From positions 64,637,905 to 64,701,904 of the forward strand of contig CM050690.1 of assembly GCA_027574665.1 (NCBI GenBank): a stretch of DNA of 64,000 bases, written 5' to 3'. This DNA is from Rhynochetos jubatus (lineage: Eukaryota; Chordata; Aves; Eurypygiformes; Rhynochetidae). Numbering within the stretch: position 1 is the first letter of the stretch; every line of letters starts with the position of its first letter. Positions 26,301 through 37,779 of this stretch are shown one piece after another. The notes beneath the pieces were generated by a model, which searched no databases, was not told the origin of the DNA, and saw only the letters and a list, made by a program, of their open reading frames with translations. Made by a program: the position numbers and the translations under genes.

Positions 26301-29300
26301 AACGTGCACTTGCGTTCTCCTTTCTTCAGGAATGCCTGCACTGTACAGTCCAGCCTGCTACAACTACCTGGCCTAGGAACCCTTGGACATAGAAGAGGTA
26401 CAGCAACCTGTCTGAAATAACAAACTCCCAGAGAGGTTGAAGGACACCCATCAGAACAGGAAACATGTTTGCAGATCAGGTGCTTAAATGGTCATTACAG
26501 CAAACTGGGCAAGCTCATCACCTCAGCGTGACAGATGTCCAAGGCACAGAGGTGGCACTCAAGGCACCTGAAAGGAAGTGTCTACAAGAGATATTTGGTA
26601 GCCTTGTCTCTCTTTTAGACTAACTGCAGAGCAGGTATGATGTTTAACTAAACCTGCTCAATTACTCTGCTGCCCAAAACACTACTTGAAGTATGATAGA
26701 TGACTAATTATTCCTCACCTGAAGGAGAGGAATGGGAAACCATGTTCCCATTTTCTGTATTGCACCCTAGTGATCATTAAGCATTCTCAGCTGCAGGAAT
26801 TCAAATCTAGCTCCTGTATCCCGAGAGCATCCAGGGTACATGGCACAACTTCTCAGCTTGAAAGACGTAATATGCCTTTCAGCTAGCTGTGTGCTCAGTT
26901 TTATCTGAAATCCCTGTGTTCTGCATTCTGTATGATCACAGAGTTTTAGAAGTTGTCAAAAGATCCACATCAAGCTCCTCAGAAGGTAAAACCTCAGACT
27001 CCTTTTTGTGCATAGCAAATGGTAAAAAGTAGAAAACAGATGCTACTGAAACTCTTTACCTAAAACCGTTTGGTATTTTGGGCACTGAAAGCAAATGTTC
27101 CAAAATAACATTTTACTTAGAGTGGTGCAGGAGTCCTGAGACACCTGTTGACTCTCAGTGCTGAAGCAGTCGATGCTCACTGTTCTCTTAGAGGCTTTCA
27201 ACACTTTTCATTGCCTATACAAACTAAGGGAGAGGGAAGCAATTTATATTTAATGATACAGACATCTATCACCCAGAACAGTTTTGGAAGCCCAGCATGT
27301 TGTGTGACTCAATACTAAGTTTAATCTACCAGGCTGCTCTGTTTCCTTTGCCAAGTGGTTTGTTATTTTCTGAAGAAATTATTTTCTCCATTCTGTAACA
27401 CTTCTCCTATCTAGCACTGCCTAAGGGCACAAGTAACACTGCTTGTTGAAGTTTACTTGCACCATTTACAGGAGGAATGGAAAGGTCAGATATGGAGGGG
27501 CAAATCTTTGCAAAGTGTATTCATTCATACATTTTAGTGTATTCATTTCAGAAGTCTGGGCTTAGTCCAAGAGAAGCACTTCCCTACCAGCAATTTTCTT
27601 TATGTTAAGAGCTATTCAGGCCAGCAACTGTCAGAGAACAGATAGCCTAAATTAAAAAGGCCCTACACTGCAACATAGTTCAACACTTTTTGTCCTGCCC
27701 AAATTTTTTTTCTGCCAGAGTTGGAGCCCCAGAGTATGTTCAAGAAGACTCTGATGTCTTAGGTGCCCTCTTGGGTTGTCAAATGGACCTTCATCACACA
27801 GAGTTGGGAGGGTTTTTTCCATTTGCCCCTCATCTGGTATGTTCCATGTTGTACAGAAGAGATAAGCAGCTAGTTAAACAGTAGTAGTACACTTCAAACA
27901 AAACACGAAGTGTGGTGAGTCTTCTTACATATGACACTGTTTTAAAGAGAAGAACTGTATTTGAAATCAAGGCAATGCTTAGGGCTGCATTTCTCCAGGA
28001 CCCATGCACCTGCTGCAACTCTCCCAGTACCTGGATTTCTCAATGCTCCCTGTCGCATTTTGTACTTGTATCTGGCAGCTGCATCCTTTTCCCTATCCCC
28101 CAAGATTTACCAGAAATCACAAAAGCTATGTGCTTGACATACTGGGGTGTATCCTTCACCTCAGTGCTTCCACCTTTGAACTTAACAGAGACCAGCACTG
28201 GTAAAGGATACTGTCCCATTGTATTTATTCTTATTTCTGAGCTTTGCTTCCAATAATTATTTTGCTATAGGAAAGCCTGAAAACTGTCAAAACCGGTTCC
28301 TAGTGTGACTGACTTTCAAGAGAGGTTCATAACAGATATTTTTCTTCCACAAATAACAGAACGTAAGAAGAACCAAGCCATTACTACCTGCTATCCTTGT
28401 CATTTCAAGAAGGAAAATAAGATAATCAACGGAAGACTGCAGAGGGGTTTCTTTTTCCCCACTAGGCTATATGTTAGCAACAAGAGCCTGAAAACTTGGC
28501 TGTAGTCTTTAAGTTTGGCTAACCTGTAAGTATCAAGATCTTCCAGAAAAGCGTATCTATGCACGCACTTCTGCTTCAGATTTGTATTTGGCCATAATTA
28601 AGAGATGTATTTGTAAACATACATAAGGCAAAATTAATATCTTTTCTAATCACCAAGGAAGTGTTGAAGAAGCTGTTTACTTCTTCCTAAAGAGCTGGTA
28701 CTGTTGTACTTTAGAACCTGCAATAGCTGAGCAATGGGCCACACAGGCATTATACACTCAGTATCACCTCATGCTCAGTGTCATGCTTCAGTGATGTAAG
28801 CTACATGCCTTTATCTCTATATAAAGCTGATGTAGGTTTTGAGATATTAATACTATTTCCTCTTGTGATACTGTTTGGTTTTTATTAAGGAGGGTACGTT
28901 GGCAAGGAATGTCTGGTTTTAGGTCAAGGGTTTCTGCCCAAGTACTACTATGGATCCTACTCCAAATTAGGGCACAGATGCATCCCATAATACTTAACAA
29001 GTCCACTTAAGATCTTTGTCAGTCAACCTGTACATATGTGGTACCAAGATTTTGAGATCCACAAGAGAACGCAAACATGTTAGAACCGCTGAATGCTTAC
29101 CCAAAACCAGTGTCAGCAGGATGCGACCAACCTTTCTGAATGCTCTGAACAATTCAGAACTTTTTATTAAGGAGAAGAAAATGAAACAAAAAAGCCTGTC
29201 TTGGTAACAGTGACCTCATCCCAATGAAGAGAGATTAGTTGGATTTAAAACTAAGGTTTAGGTAAGCCATATATTTTAAGTGACATGGGATTGGTTTTGG

Positions 29301-30003
29301 TTTGTTTTTAAATTTGAATTGCATCGGGTTGAAATCAATACAGACTGATTTCTTTTAACACCAGTTTAGTATGATGGTATGGATGAGTTTTAAAACATTG
29401 CATAAAGATAGGGTCAAACGCAATACTAGATAGTGTAAAACAGCTAAAGAACAGTTTAGAACAGAAAATGAAGACAAAAGAAGCAGCATGGTTTAGGTTG
29501 GTTGAGTAGTTACACAAGTGGAATATTATATTAATACATAATAGTGCTAACAGTCATTTGACCCATGTATTTGTTTTATACCCTGAATACAGTTAGATGA
29601 GAATTCACCACAGCTAATATGTGCAAACAAGCACTGCAGCAGTTAAAACCATGTGGTATTGCTAGACGCTTTCTTTGTAGCAAAACAACTAATATTTTTC
29701 TTCATTTCTGAACTTTTATGTAAATAAATATTGTTATCATGTAGTACTGGGGAACCGTATTTCCATGCTTTTCCACTTCTTATAACCTGTCGGGTATCAA
29801 GTACTATTTTGTCTTTATGATAGTTCTGTAGTATTCTAACCTTGCTTTGGTCAGAAAAATACTCAAGTCTGATATTAAGCTGTAGGAAGTCATGCCAGGT
29901 GTACCAGCAAGAAGGGAGGCTCTAGCTCAGTTTAAAAATTATATAAAATATTCATGTAAGACTGGAAACATTTCTACTGTATCATTGAAGGTGTTGCTAA
30001 ATA

Positions 30004-30034
30004 ACAAACAAACAAACAAAAAACCAAAAAAAAC
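30004..30034 (+). repeat. (CAAA)n simple repeat
   Basis: Repeated acaa units run into A-rich sequence with C interruptions, in PDE8B intron 1. Confidence 0.75.
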
Positions 30035-31400
30035 CCCACCACCATTATTTCCCTTAGGTGCTTGGGATTGTAAAATTGTAAAAAGAACTGCAACTATCCA
30101 AAATAATATAACAGCGCCAATTGTGAAGTTCAAAAACATCTGAAATATATTCACTTTTAGTAGCCAGAAAGTTGACAAATGTAACTGTTTATGGGAGCAC
30201 ATGATGTAATAACAAATAATAAACAATTCATAAGAACAGAAAAGGGCACTACCACTTAAACCAATCTTTTTTTCAAATCTCAACTTAAAGAATTGTGAAA
30301 GAATTTTTGTTTTGCTCTCCTCTGCATTAAAAAACTCTACGTATTTTGTCTTAAGAATTCTGATCTGAAATGTAAAAAAAAAAAATCATCCCGAAATACA
30401 ATTTTTATTCCAGCCCCAATCTGGCTTTGTCCCTATCACTGATTATGCAGCTTCTGAATGAGAAGAACAGTCAGTGTAACTGCAGACAATTCTGAAAGTT
30501 TCTCACCATTTGAACAAATAAACTGACTATGGGTTGTGGTGGTGGGTTTTTTTAATCTGTGATCTCTCTCCCTTATGATTTTCTTAGATGATTTCTGGAT
30601 TTTTTAAATTATAGAAGATTACATAATATTTTAATTTCTTCATTATGTTCTAACAAAATACCAGGAACAGTTTAAGCCCATGGAATTACTCTGTGACATT
30701 ATATCCTGCTTTATTAGTACAACAGAGAAAATCACATAGGGTGCAGCTGGCATCATGACACCGTTTGTCTTGATAATAAGCTTTGGAACAGGGCAGCAAA
30801 GCAAAATTTAGTTCTTAGAAAACTTCCATGGAGGTTAATGAAAAATCAGCTCTGATACTAAAAAAAAAAAAAAAAGGAGGAAAAAAACACCCAGCGTGAT
30901 CATCTCTTTCAACTGCTAAGCTTGATGGACGAATGATGTCCATGTGGCCGTAACTGCAATGACCCGTTGCCTTCAGACAGAGGCTAAAGGCTCCGGCGGC
31001 CTCCGAAGCCAGTCGGTTCAGCTGCGGTGCCGCCGCTTCACAGGTGGCAGCAGTGCCTGCCTTAGGCACTGAGAGAGGGACCCCAGCCCTCCAGGTTGGG
31101 ACCGGGATGACCCTACGGATGGACACAGCCCCTGCCCGTCCCCTAGCCCTACACCAGCAAAGCGTATTTGCCTTTGTGTGTAAACCACAGCGGTTCGGTT
31201 CTCAGCCGAGTATCCGAGCAGCAACAGCTCATTTTAACCAGGTACGGGGGCTGGAAAAGGCGTGTGCGTTTGAGGAAAACCCAACCGCAAGTACGGGTTT
31301 TTATGCTGCTGAGATTTAATTAGGGGGAGATTTTATTCCGGCATGTAACACCTCCACCAGACGCCCACGCCCTGCCATCAACCACAGTGCTCGCAACAAG

Positions 31401-31419
31401 CCCCCCCCCCCCGCCCCCC
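31401..31419. repeat. C-rich tract in PDE8B intron 1
   Basis: Twelve C, one G, then six C on the plus strand, so a G-rich tract on the PDE8B mRNA strand, about 340 nt past the exon 1 donor. It is a length-variable sequence type and could also form a G-quadruplex in nascent RNA. Confidence 0.7.
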
Positions 31420-31750
31420 GCTTCCCCCGAGATGTAACTCCAAAAGCGATCTCAGCACAGGGCTGCGAGCGGAGCGAACCCTGGGGGAGCCGGTTGCCGG
31501 CGCTCGCCCTCGGGGGGGCTCCAGGCCAGGCGTCCCCCCGCAGCAGTGCCAGCCCGGCCCGGCCCGGCCGCCGCAGCTGCGGTGAGTCAGTGGGCACCAG
31601 GGCAACGGCTCCCGGCAGCTGCATCCCGCCCGCCGAAGCATCGTCTCCCTCCCCGGCGGAGGCGGGGAACGCTCTGGCTCCGTCCTCCCGCTGCCGCGGT
31701 CGGCGGGGACGCACGACAGCCCTACTGGGACCGCCTGGGGAGCGGCCGCC

Positions 31751-31757
31751 GTTTACC
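31751..31757 (-). promoter_or_regulatory. PDE8B: PDE8B exon 1 splice donor
   Basis: On the minus strand the coding frame runs GTC AAG, followed by GTAAAC. The intron begins at 31756 going left. This matches the phase-0 exon 1/exon 2 junction after SVK that I recall for mammalian PDE8B. Past this point the same frame changes to Gly/Pro/Arg-rich sequence unlike the protein, as expected for GC-rich intron. Confidence 0.85.
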
Positions 31758-32071
31758 TTGACGCTGGCGCTGCTGGTCTGGGTCTCCGCCTCGATGCCGC
31801 AGCAGCGGGGCGCCCTGGCCCGGGCGGAGGCGCCCGGCTCCCTGCGCTCCCTGCGGCGGGGGCCGGCGGAGGGCGGCGGCGGCGGCTGCCGGCTCTGGTA
31901 GGCGAGGACGGAGGGGATGGAGTCAGCCGCGTCTGTCTTGATGAAGAGACCGTGCAGGGTGGCGGTGCCCTGCGAGATGGTGGTGGTCTGGTGGGGGGAA
32001 TTGGACTCCTCCGAGTCCCGGCAGTAAATCACGCCGCTCTGCGAGACGTGGATGCTGGGGGCGCAGCCCAT
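31757..32071 (-). CDS. PDE8B: PDE8B first coding exon (residues 1-105)
   Basis: This exon encodes the N-terminus of phosphodiesterase 8B, a high-affinity, cAMP-specific, IBMX-insensitive hydrolase. The frame starts [20 protein letters not shown], continues through a conserved TDAAD stretch near residue 47, a proline run (64-68), an Arg-rich low-complexity segment (71-90) and EAETQT near 94-99, and ends in SVK. I recognise the start and the SVK end from mammalian PDE8B; PDE8A shares only MGCAPSIH. Gly2-Cys3 is the usual myristoylation plus palmitoylation signal, which predicts membrane anchoring. The ATG at 32071 has G at -3 and +4 and is the only in-frame ATG in the upstream open stretch. The exon ends AAG|GTAAAC in phase 0. 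The REC, PAS and catalytic domains lie in exons beyond the left edge. The middle third looks diverged and Arg/Pro-rich compared with mammals. Confidence 0.95.
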
Positions 32072-32100
32072 CCCTTCCCTTCCCCTCCCCACCCCGCCCC
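32067..32100 (-). promoter_or_regulatory. PDE8B: G-tract cluster over the PDE8B start codon (possible G-quadruplex)
   Basis: On the mRNA strand, seven runs of 3 or 4 G follow one another with 1-2 nt spacers. Four GGGG runs (32100-32082) are followed by three GGG runs (32079-32067), and the last includes the G of the ATG and the next two bases. Such short loops favour a stable parallel G-quadruplex in RNA or DNA. It would sit exactly where scanning ribosomes must start. Folding is an inference from the pattern. Confidence 0.6.
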
Positions 32101-32480
32101 GCTGCACCGCCGGCGGGCCGGCCCGCTCCGCTTCCACCTGCCGACCGCCCGGGATGCGGGGCCGCCGCCCCTGCGCCGCGCACCCCGCGGCGGCACCGGC
32201 GCCACCCCCCGCCGGTGGCGCTGCCCCGGCCGCTCCCGCCCATGCGGCGCCTCCCCGACACCTCCGCCCGTCTCCCCGCGCCGCCTGCGGGGACCCCACA
32301 CCCGCGAAGCCGCTTCCCCTCCTCGGCGGCGTCTTACGGAGCGACGGCGGCCACCGGATCCTTCGGCCGGGATGGGGCGGACGACGACACAGACGGGGGC
32401 AGGAGGAGGAGGAGAAGCATCACCGGTGGTGCAGCCCCCTCCCGACCCTGGCAGAGGGTCCGCTTTCAAGCCTTCCGTAC

Positions 32481-34609
32481 GTACAGCATGGCACAACTAC
32501 CCCCTCCTCCCCAGGTTGTGTCAAATACTTTGTTTTCTTTTTTTTTTTTTTTTAAAGCAGTTAAAAATACTTGTTTTGACAGTCAAAAGGCACCTGCTTT
32601 TCTTAGCCGTGGGTGAGCAAATCGCAGTTGTTTGGGAGGACTGCCAGGAGGAGTCCAGAACCACACAGCACCCACTGCAAGTTAGGCAAAAAGGCCAGGA
32701 TTGTTCCACAATTTTTAAGGCTGTTTTTCAATTAGGCCAATATTCAAAGGCACGAACTGCCATTTCAGCCTATATGGTTGATAGCTGCCAATCCCTGTTT
32801 CCAGCCCCTAGGGAGATAATCAAGAAAAATGTTTAGTGCTGTGGACATTTACACACCTTCTTAGCTTTCCACAGCAAATCGTTTCATTGACCTCAGTGAA
32901 ACGACCCACGAGGTGTAAAGCTAAACATGTGAGGTTTAAGTCTTGGCAAGATTTTAGTTTAAATCTCGGTTTTCAATGGCACATTATAAATGCTTCCAGA
33001 ATTGGTCATGTCATCCAAGCAGTACGCTGCCTGCCTAATAAAGCATCTATCTGGCACCCAGTGACCAACGAACACTTGTGTAGACACCTTTTTTTCTCCT
33101 TGGAGTGTTGTCACCCGATGTTTGATCGCTGGTTCTCCACCTAGTTTTCAGTGAGTGATGTAAAAATACTAGAAATGTGAAGCACATTTGGGTCAAAGAT
33201 AGCAATGCTGAACAACAAAGTGCTCTGAACATTTTATCTTGGCTCCTGTTACTCTCAAAGCATGGATTATAGACCAGTTTATTCAGAAGTGATGGCTTCA
33301 CAGCTAAGACAGCCTGTTTAGAGAGAGTATTTGAGCCTCTGTCTAAGAGCAATGGGTTGTTATAATTATGGAAATATGGACATCACTCATCCATCAAGAA
33401 CTGGACTGAGATCACCAAACCTATTTGACAAACTATGGTTTTCCAGTTACCTGAGGGAGCCTGCATTGGCCCAGGTAATCAAGTTTCTCTAGGTAATTTA
33501 TTTCCCCACTAGTTGTCAATGTTGTCAGTGTTGTCAAAGTTGTGGCTTGTATCCTGCATATGCTGCATGTTTGCATTCTGCCACGCTGCTCTGCTGGTGG
33601 TTGTCTTTGAGAACCACCTTGAAGACAGGATCAGTATGAATGAAATGAAGCAGACTACTCTTCCGCACTCAGCCGTGAAGCCTTTCTTGCTGCTTAGGCT
33701 GCAGTTCTGGATGGCACCTTCCAGACTCCAAGAGCATAATGCACTTAGTTGCAGATGAATGTGTCCTAAAACTGCATTTAATAACAAGAGAGCAACTAGT
33801 TGTATGTGTTCCTTGCAATATTTTCAAATCCCTTTTCATTTCTGTTAACAGTTGAGAAACTAAAGCTGGGGATTTGAGCTGCCTGCCCTAGACCATACTT
33901 GAAGATTTGCAGCAGACCCATGAGTCTGGGAATGCCACTCAGAACCCATACACTGGTGTAAATGACACTTTACCGAAAGACCTCTAAAAGTTGTTGACTA
34001 TCTAGTTTGAGACTTTGTAGGAATTTACCCACCCCAGGTGCCAACAGCATCTAGAATTTTAATAAAAGACGTGAATGTAAACTATATTTTGACTTTGCAG
34101 GCTGAGCTTGGTGAAAATGTCACGTCACACCCTGAACTATATTGCTAGCTATTCACAGTCCATTTTTCTGAACCAGTATCAGTGATAAATTGTGTCATCA
34201 ATCAGCCAATACCTAGGTTTCCTTAACATCCCAGCAGTTAACAGTTTCTGCAGTGTTCCTACTGAATTCTGTGACAACTTTGCTATTGATTTCAGGCAGC
34301 ATTGCAAGCACGTGCCCATTGTCACATGTATTTCCCTTGCTTAGGTATAACATTTGAGCTGATGTCAAAACATAAGTTGTAGGAATAAGAAATCACAGGT
34401 CTGGAGAACCTTTGCTAAATGCAGCTCTCAAGTACCTCTCCCTGTGCTGTTAATTTTGGAATAAGGATTGCCCCAGAAGATGGTGTGCCTGCCTGAGCAG
34501 AGTGCCAGAGTGCTTGAGAGGAGTGAAAGCTAAAGGATGTGGAATTACATGGACTGCTGAAAAGCAACAGAAAAGTAGGGTGAGTAACTTAATGCTTTGC
34601 CTGACAGCA
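32481..34609. other. Upstream flank of PDE8B, no gene seen
   Basis: AT-rich unique DNA with a T16-type run at about 32538-32554. No repeat family or exon is recognisable. Confidence 0.6.
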
Positions 34610-34987
34610 GAATCACAGGAGAGCTGAGGTCGGAAGGGCCATCTGATCCAACCCCCTGCTCACAAAGGGCCACCTATAGCTGGTTGTTTAGGTTGGGCAT
34701 AGCTGGCTGTTTTTTTAGTATCTCGAAGGATGGGGACTCCACCACCCCTCTGGACAACCTATTCCAGTGCTCAGTCACCCTCATATGTTCACCGTGAACC
34801 TCACGTTTCAGTTTGTGCCCATTTTCTCTGGTCCTGTCACTGGGCACCAATGAAAAGAGCCTGGCTCCATCCTCTTTGCACCCTTCCTTCAGCTGTTTGT
34901 ATACACTGATGAGAACCCCATTGAGCCTCTTCTTCTCCAGGCTGAGCGTTCCCAGCTCTCCCACCCTCTCCTCATATGCCAAGTGCT
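34610..34987 (-). mobile_element. CR1 LINE 3' fragment (another subfamily)
   Basis: Antisense CR1 tail starting gaatcacagg and continuing through the end of the reverse transcriptase frame. Its minus-strand peptide includes EERVGELGTLSLEKKRLNG, the CR1 protein end. Its sequence differs from the 16.5 and 38.7 kb copies, which suggests a different subfamily. 5'-truncated at about 34987. Confidence 0.9.
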
Positions 34988-37779
34988 GAAAAGGAAATTA
35001 GATGGAACAGGCAAGTGATGATTAGCATGAGCAGAGACTGGAGTGGGGCAGAGCGAGTGGGTGCAGGGGGGAGAGGTGACTGCTGCTGAAATGAATGGAA
35101 AGTGAAGAAACAGAAAGGTAAAGTTCACTCTTCCTAACATCAGTGATCTTCCTGCATCTTGCCTGTGAGAAGACAACCACGGATTTACTTGACAGAGGGT
35201 AAGAGGGAATACTTAAAACGCACACACACTTGCACGACCTCTTACGAGATTCTCAAGTCAATGCTCCTGCAGTCTGCCCTGGCTGATGCCCACTAAAGCA
35301 GAAGGCTTTACTGTGAGCAGCATGTACTAATTCAAACGGGGACTTGCAGGACAGGCAGTTAATGTACTGAAGCAGACGCTGCCCTCAGAAATTTAGTATG
35401 GCCCCAGAATTAAGTCAGTGCATCCAACCACTGGAAGATACTCACATGCACCAGTTTTTCCGTTACTAAAGAGCCTTCACTGGCTTTAGCTGCATCTGTG
35501 TAATTCCTAACAAATTTCATACTCACAGGAAACAAATTTCTTACACATGACTAATTTCAGCATGATGAATTTAAGCATATGAGTGCCTCTGGACGCTGCC
35601 AGTGGAACCCTGAAGCATCTCATTTTTTTTTTTTTTTTAATTTTGTTTTTTTCCAGTAAAAAGCCATGGATATACATTCTCTATGGTGTTTACACCTGCA
35701 AATCCCTCCACAATGAGGAAAATACACTCCTCCAAACTTTGTATCTCTTCCAAAGCCAGTCATAGGCTTCATTCTGACCTCATTATTATTACTCCATGCT
35801 ATGAGTAGATTGGTAAGTTTATGTAGGCTTTATTGGAAAGTAGTATCTGTAAATCCCAGTTCATTGCCATAAGGATATACTACTTTGGAGGTCACATTTC
35901 ATGCAGACTTAAAAATCTGGTACTTGACAACTAGCTACTGAAGACAGTTACCTCTATTCATGGTTAATTTACTGTAAAACCAGTTTAAGAATATATGAAT
36001 AAACTTGTAAAAAAAAGAAAAAGAAAGAAATTACTAGGCTCTTAGGAGGCTCAACAGTTTCGCAGTCCTCTCATATTGGTCCAATAGATTTCTAAACTAC
36101 CATAAAACTCCTAACATGCCTACCATAAACACCCTAACATAAAACTAACATGCTGCATACCCAGATTAGAGAAAAATAAATACCTAAAATATTCTTTAAA
36201 TTATCCAGACTACATGCTGTGTTTTTAACTTAAAATAGTGATGTGAAAAATAGTAATCATGGAAGCTAGAAATCTTCTCTGTATACCCCTATTTCGTTTA
36301 AAAAAACTATGTCTATAGTAATTTGATAATCTATATATTATCAAATGCTAACCTTGTGCTTTTACTCAGCAACAACACAAGAAATGATGGTGCTCAGAAA
36401 ACAGACTGATATTAAGTATAAGAGGTGAAGAGAATTCCTTTTGCCAGAAGAAGAGCAGAACATATTTTTCAGTCCACAAATGTGATGACTCTCTCACCAA
36501 TGTAATCAAGAGTAACTTCACTGAAAGCAATGACCTTTCTCCAAGTCAACCAAAAAGCAAAATCAAGTCCTACATTTTTTTTCCCTCACCAAAACACCTT
36601 TCACTTCATAACTTTAAAAAAACATTAATTGCAGCAAAACCGTGTTTTAATTTACCATGGGTTTGTTATACCATGTTTGCATACTGAATTCTGTGAGTGC
36701 TGTGAAAATCTCTCAACAGCAACACCCTACAGTAAAATACCCTCAGGTAGGTATTGCTCAGACAGAATGGGTTTGCTGGGATTCCTTGCTAATCATACCG
36801 TAAAACCCGACTTTATCCTTCTTTTACATTCAGATTTTGACTGACTTGGACAACACCAGCTATCTCAGTTTTCCCCAGAAGTTCATAAAATACTTTGCAC
36901 AATGGATATTTTGAAAGTGGGGAAACTGAGCCACAGGGAAGCCTGTTTCCAAGCTCATTCAAGGGAGCAGAGTTGCAGAGGGAACTCAGTCTGGTTCCCT
37001 TCCCATTAGCAGCCCGTGTCGCTGTAAATGCTGTGAGGCACAAATTGTGCTGAGGAGGAGTGGAGGGGCAGGGGCCTTCTCCCCTCTCTACCATCTTCAC
37101 TCTGGTGTGTGCATGCAAGGAAGAGCCACAGTTCCTGCTCTTCTCTGTCTACAGCTGTTTCTTTCTCCCCAGGGGCAGCGGAAGATGCCGTCCTGGGCTT
37201 TTGCTCCTCACTGCTGACAGGTGATGAGCTGCTCCAGGGATGCAGATTTCCTCTTGGGTACAGACACCTGCAGCTGTTTTCCCTAGAACGGGCCAACTTG
37301 ACACTGTCCTTCGTATCAGCATGTTCTGGAGAGACACAGTGACCCTTTACGATGCTGCTTTGAAGAGGAAGAGTAACGTATGCAAATACAGTCACCACTG
37401 GCTTCAGCCACCAGCAGTAGCATGATGCGTTAGAATTATTCCCCATGAGGAGCTCAACTTTTGGCAGGACAGTGGCCAGATTCTTGTAGTTATAAGCAAA
37501 TTTTCTAGGGCAACAGCGGTCACATCCCATTTAAAAGGCTTAGACTTCTGCCCTGCACTACCCTCTTTGGTTTGCTTTTGAGCAGGTCCGAATCAAACAC
37601 TTCACAGCACTCAAAGTTAAGAAAAGCGACTGCTGTTCTCCTACCATCACTGACAAGTCCCTCAGCGAGACTTGAGCAGCCGTACCCTCACAGGAAGCTT
37701 GTTCCTTGCTCGCTATTCCTTTAATAACACGAGTGTTTTCCCTTGATTTATTCTTCTGCCGGGAATATTTGAGTATCAG
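34988..37779. other. Intergenic, no gene seen
   Basis: Holds a long T-tract (about 35622-35638) and an A/G-rich simple stretch (about 36009-36030). The open frame at 37006-37530 on the minus strand has no recognisable domain and is not called. Confidence 0.6.

Larger units (their letters stand above)
1..31756 (-). other. PDE8B: Part of PDE8B intron 1
   Basis: Everything left of the exon 1 donor lacks any recognisable PDE8B exon. I looked for REC-, PAS- and catalytic-domain peptides on the minus strand and saw none, so the whole stretch is read as intron 1, at least 31.7 kb long. Vertebrate PDE8B is known for long 5' introns. It is mostly unique AT-rich sequence. It contains CR1 fragments (4461-4852, 8663-8785, 16463-16942, perhaps 9590-9880), several A- or T-rich simple repeats and a CpG-rich patch at 23034-23330. 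The remaining gaps (1-4460, 4853-8662, 9881-16462, 16943-23033, 23331-31400) show nothing further that I can support. A small exon could have been missed. Confidence 0.75.
31420..32480 (-). promoter_or_regulatory. PDE8B: CpG-island promoter of PDE8B
   Basis: About 1 kb of very GC- and CpG-rich DNA surrounds the first PDE8B exon, in sharp contrast to the AT-rich flanks. No TATA box is obvious at a sensible distance. GC boxes are present, one at 32092-32100 very close to the start codon. An AP-1 type TGAGTCA lies at 31583-31589, just inside intron 1. The transcription start cannot be placed from sequence alone; it is probably between about 32100 and 32480. If transcription starts far enough upstream, a short ATG frame (MLYVRKA, beginning near 32488) would be an upstream ORF. 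Confidence 0.8.

Noticed and set aside
31952-32836. Long plus-strand frames opposite PDE8B exon 1
   Set aside because: CpG-rich DNA lacks stops on all frames; the sequence is Arg/Pro/Ala-rich shadow of the real exon and its leader.
37006-37530. 174-residue minus-strand open frame near the 38 kb island
   Set aside because: Starts without a clear ATG context, has no known motif, and frames of this size are expected by chance in 64 kb read six ways.
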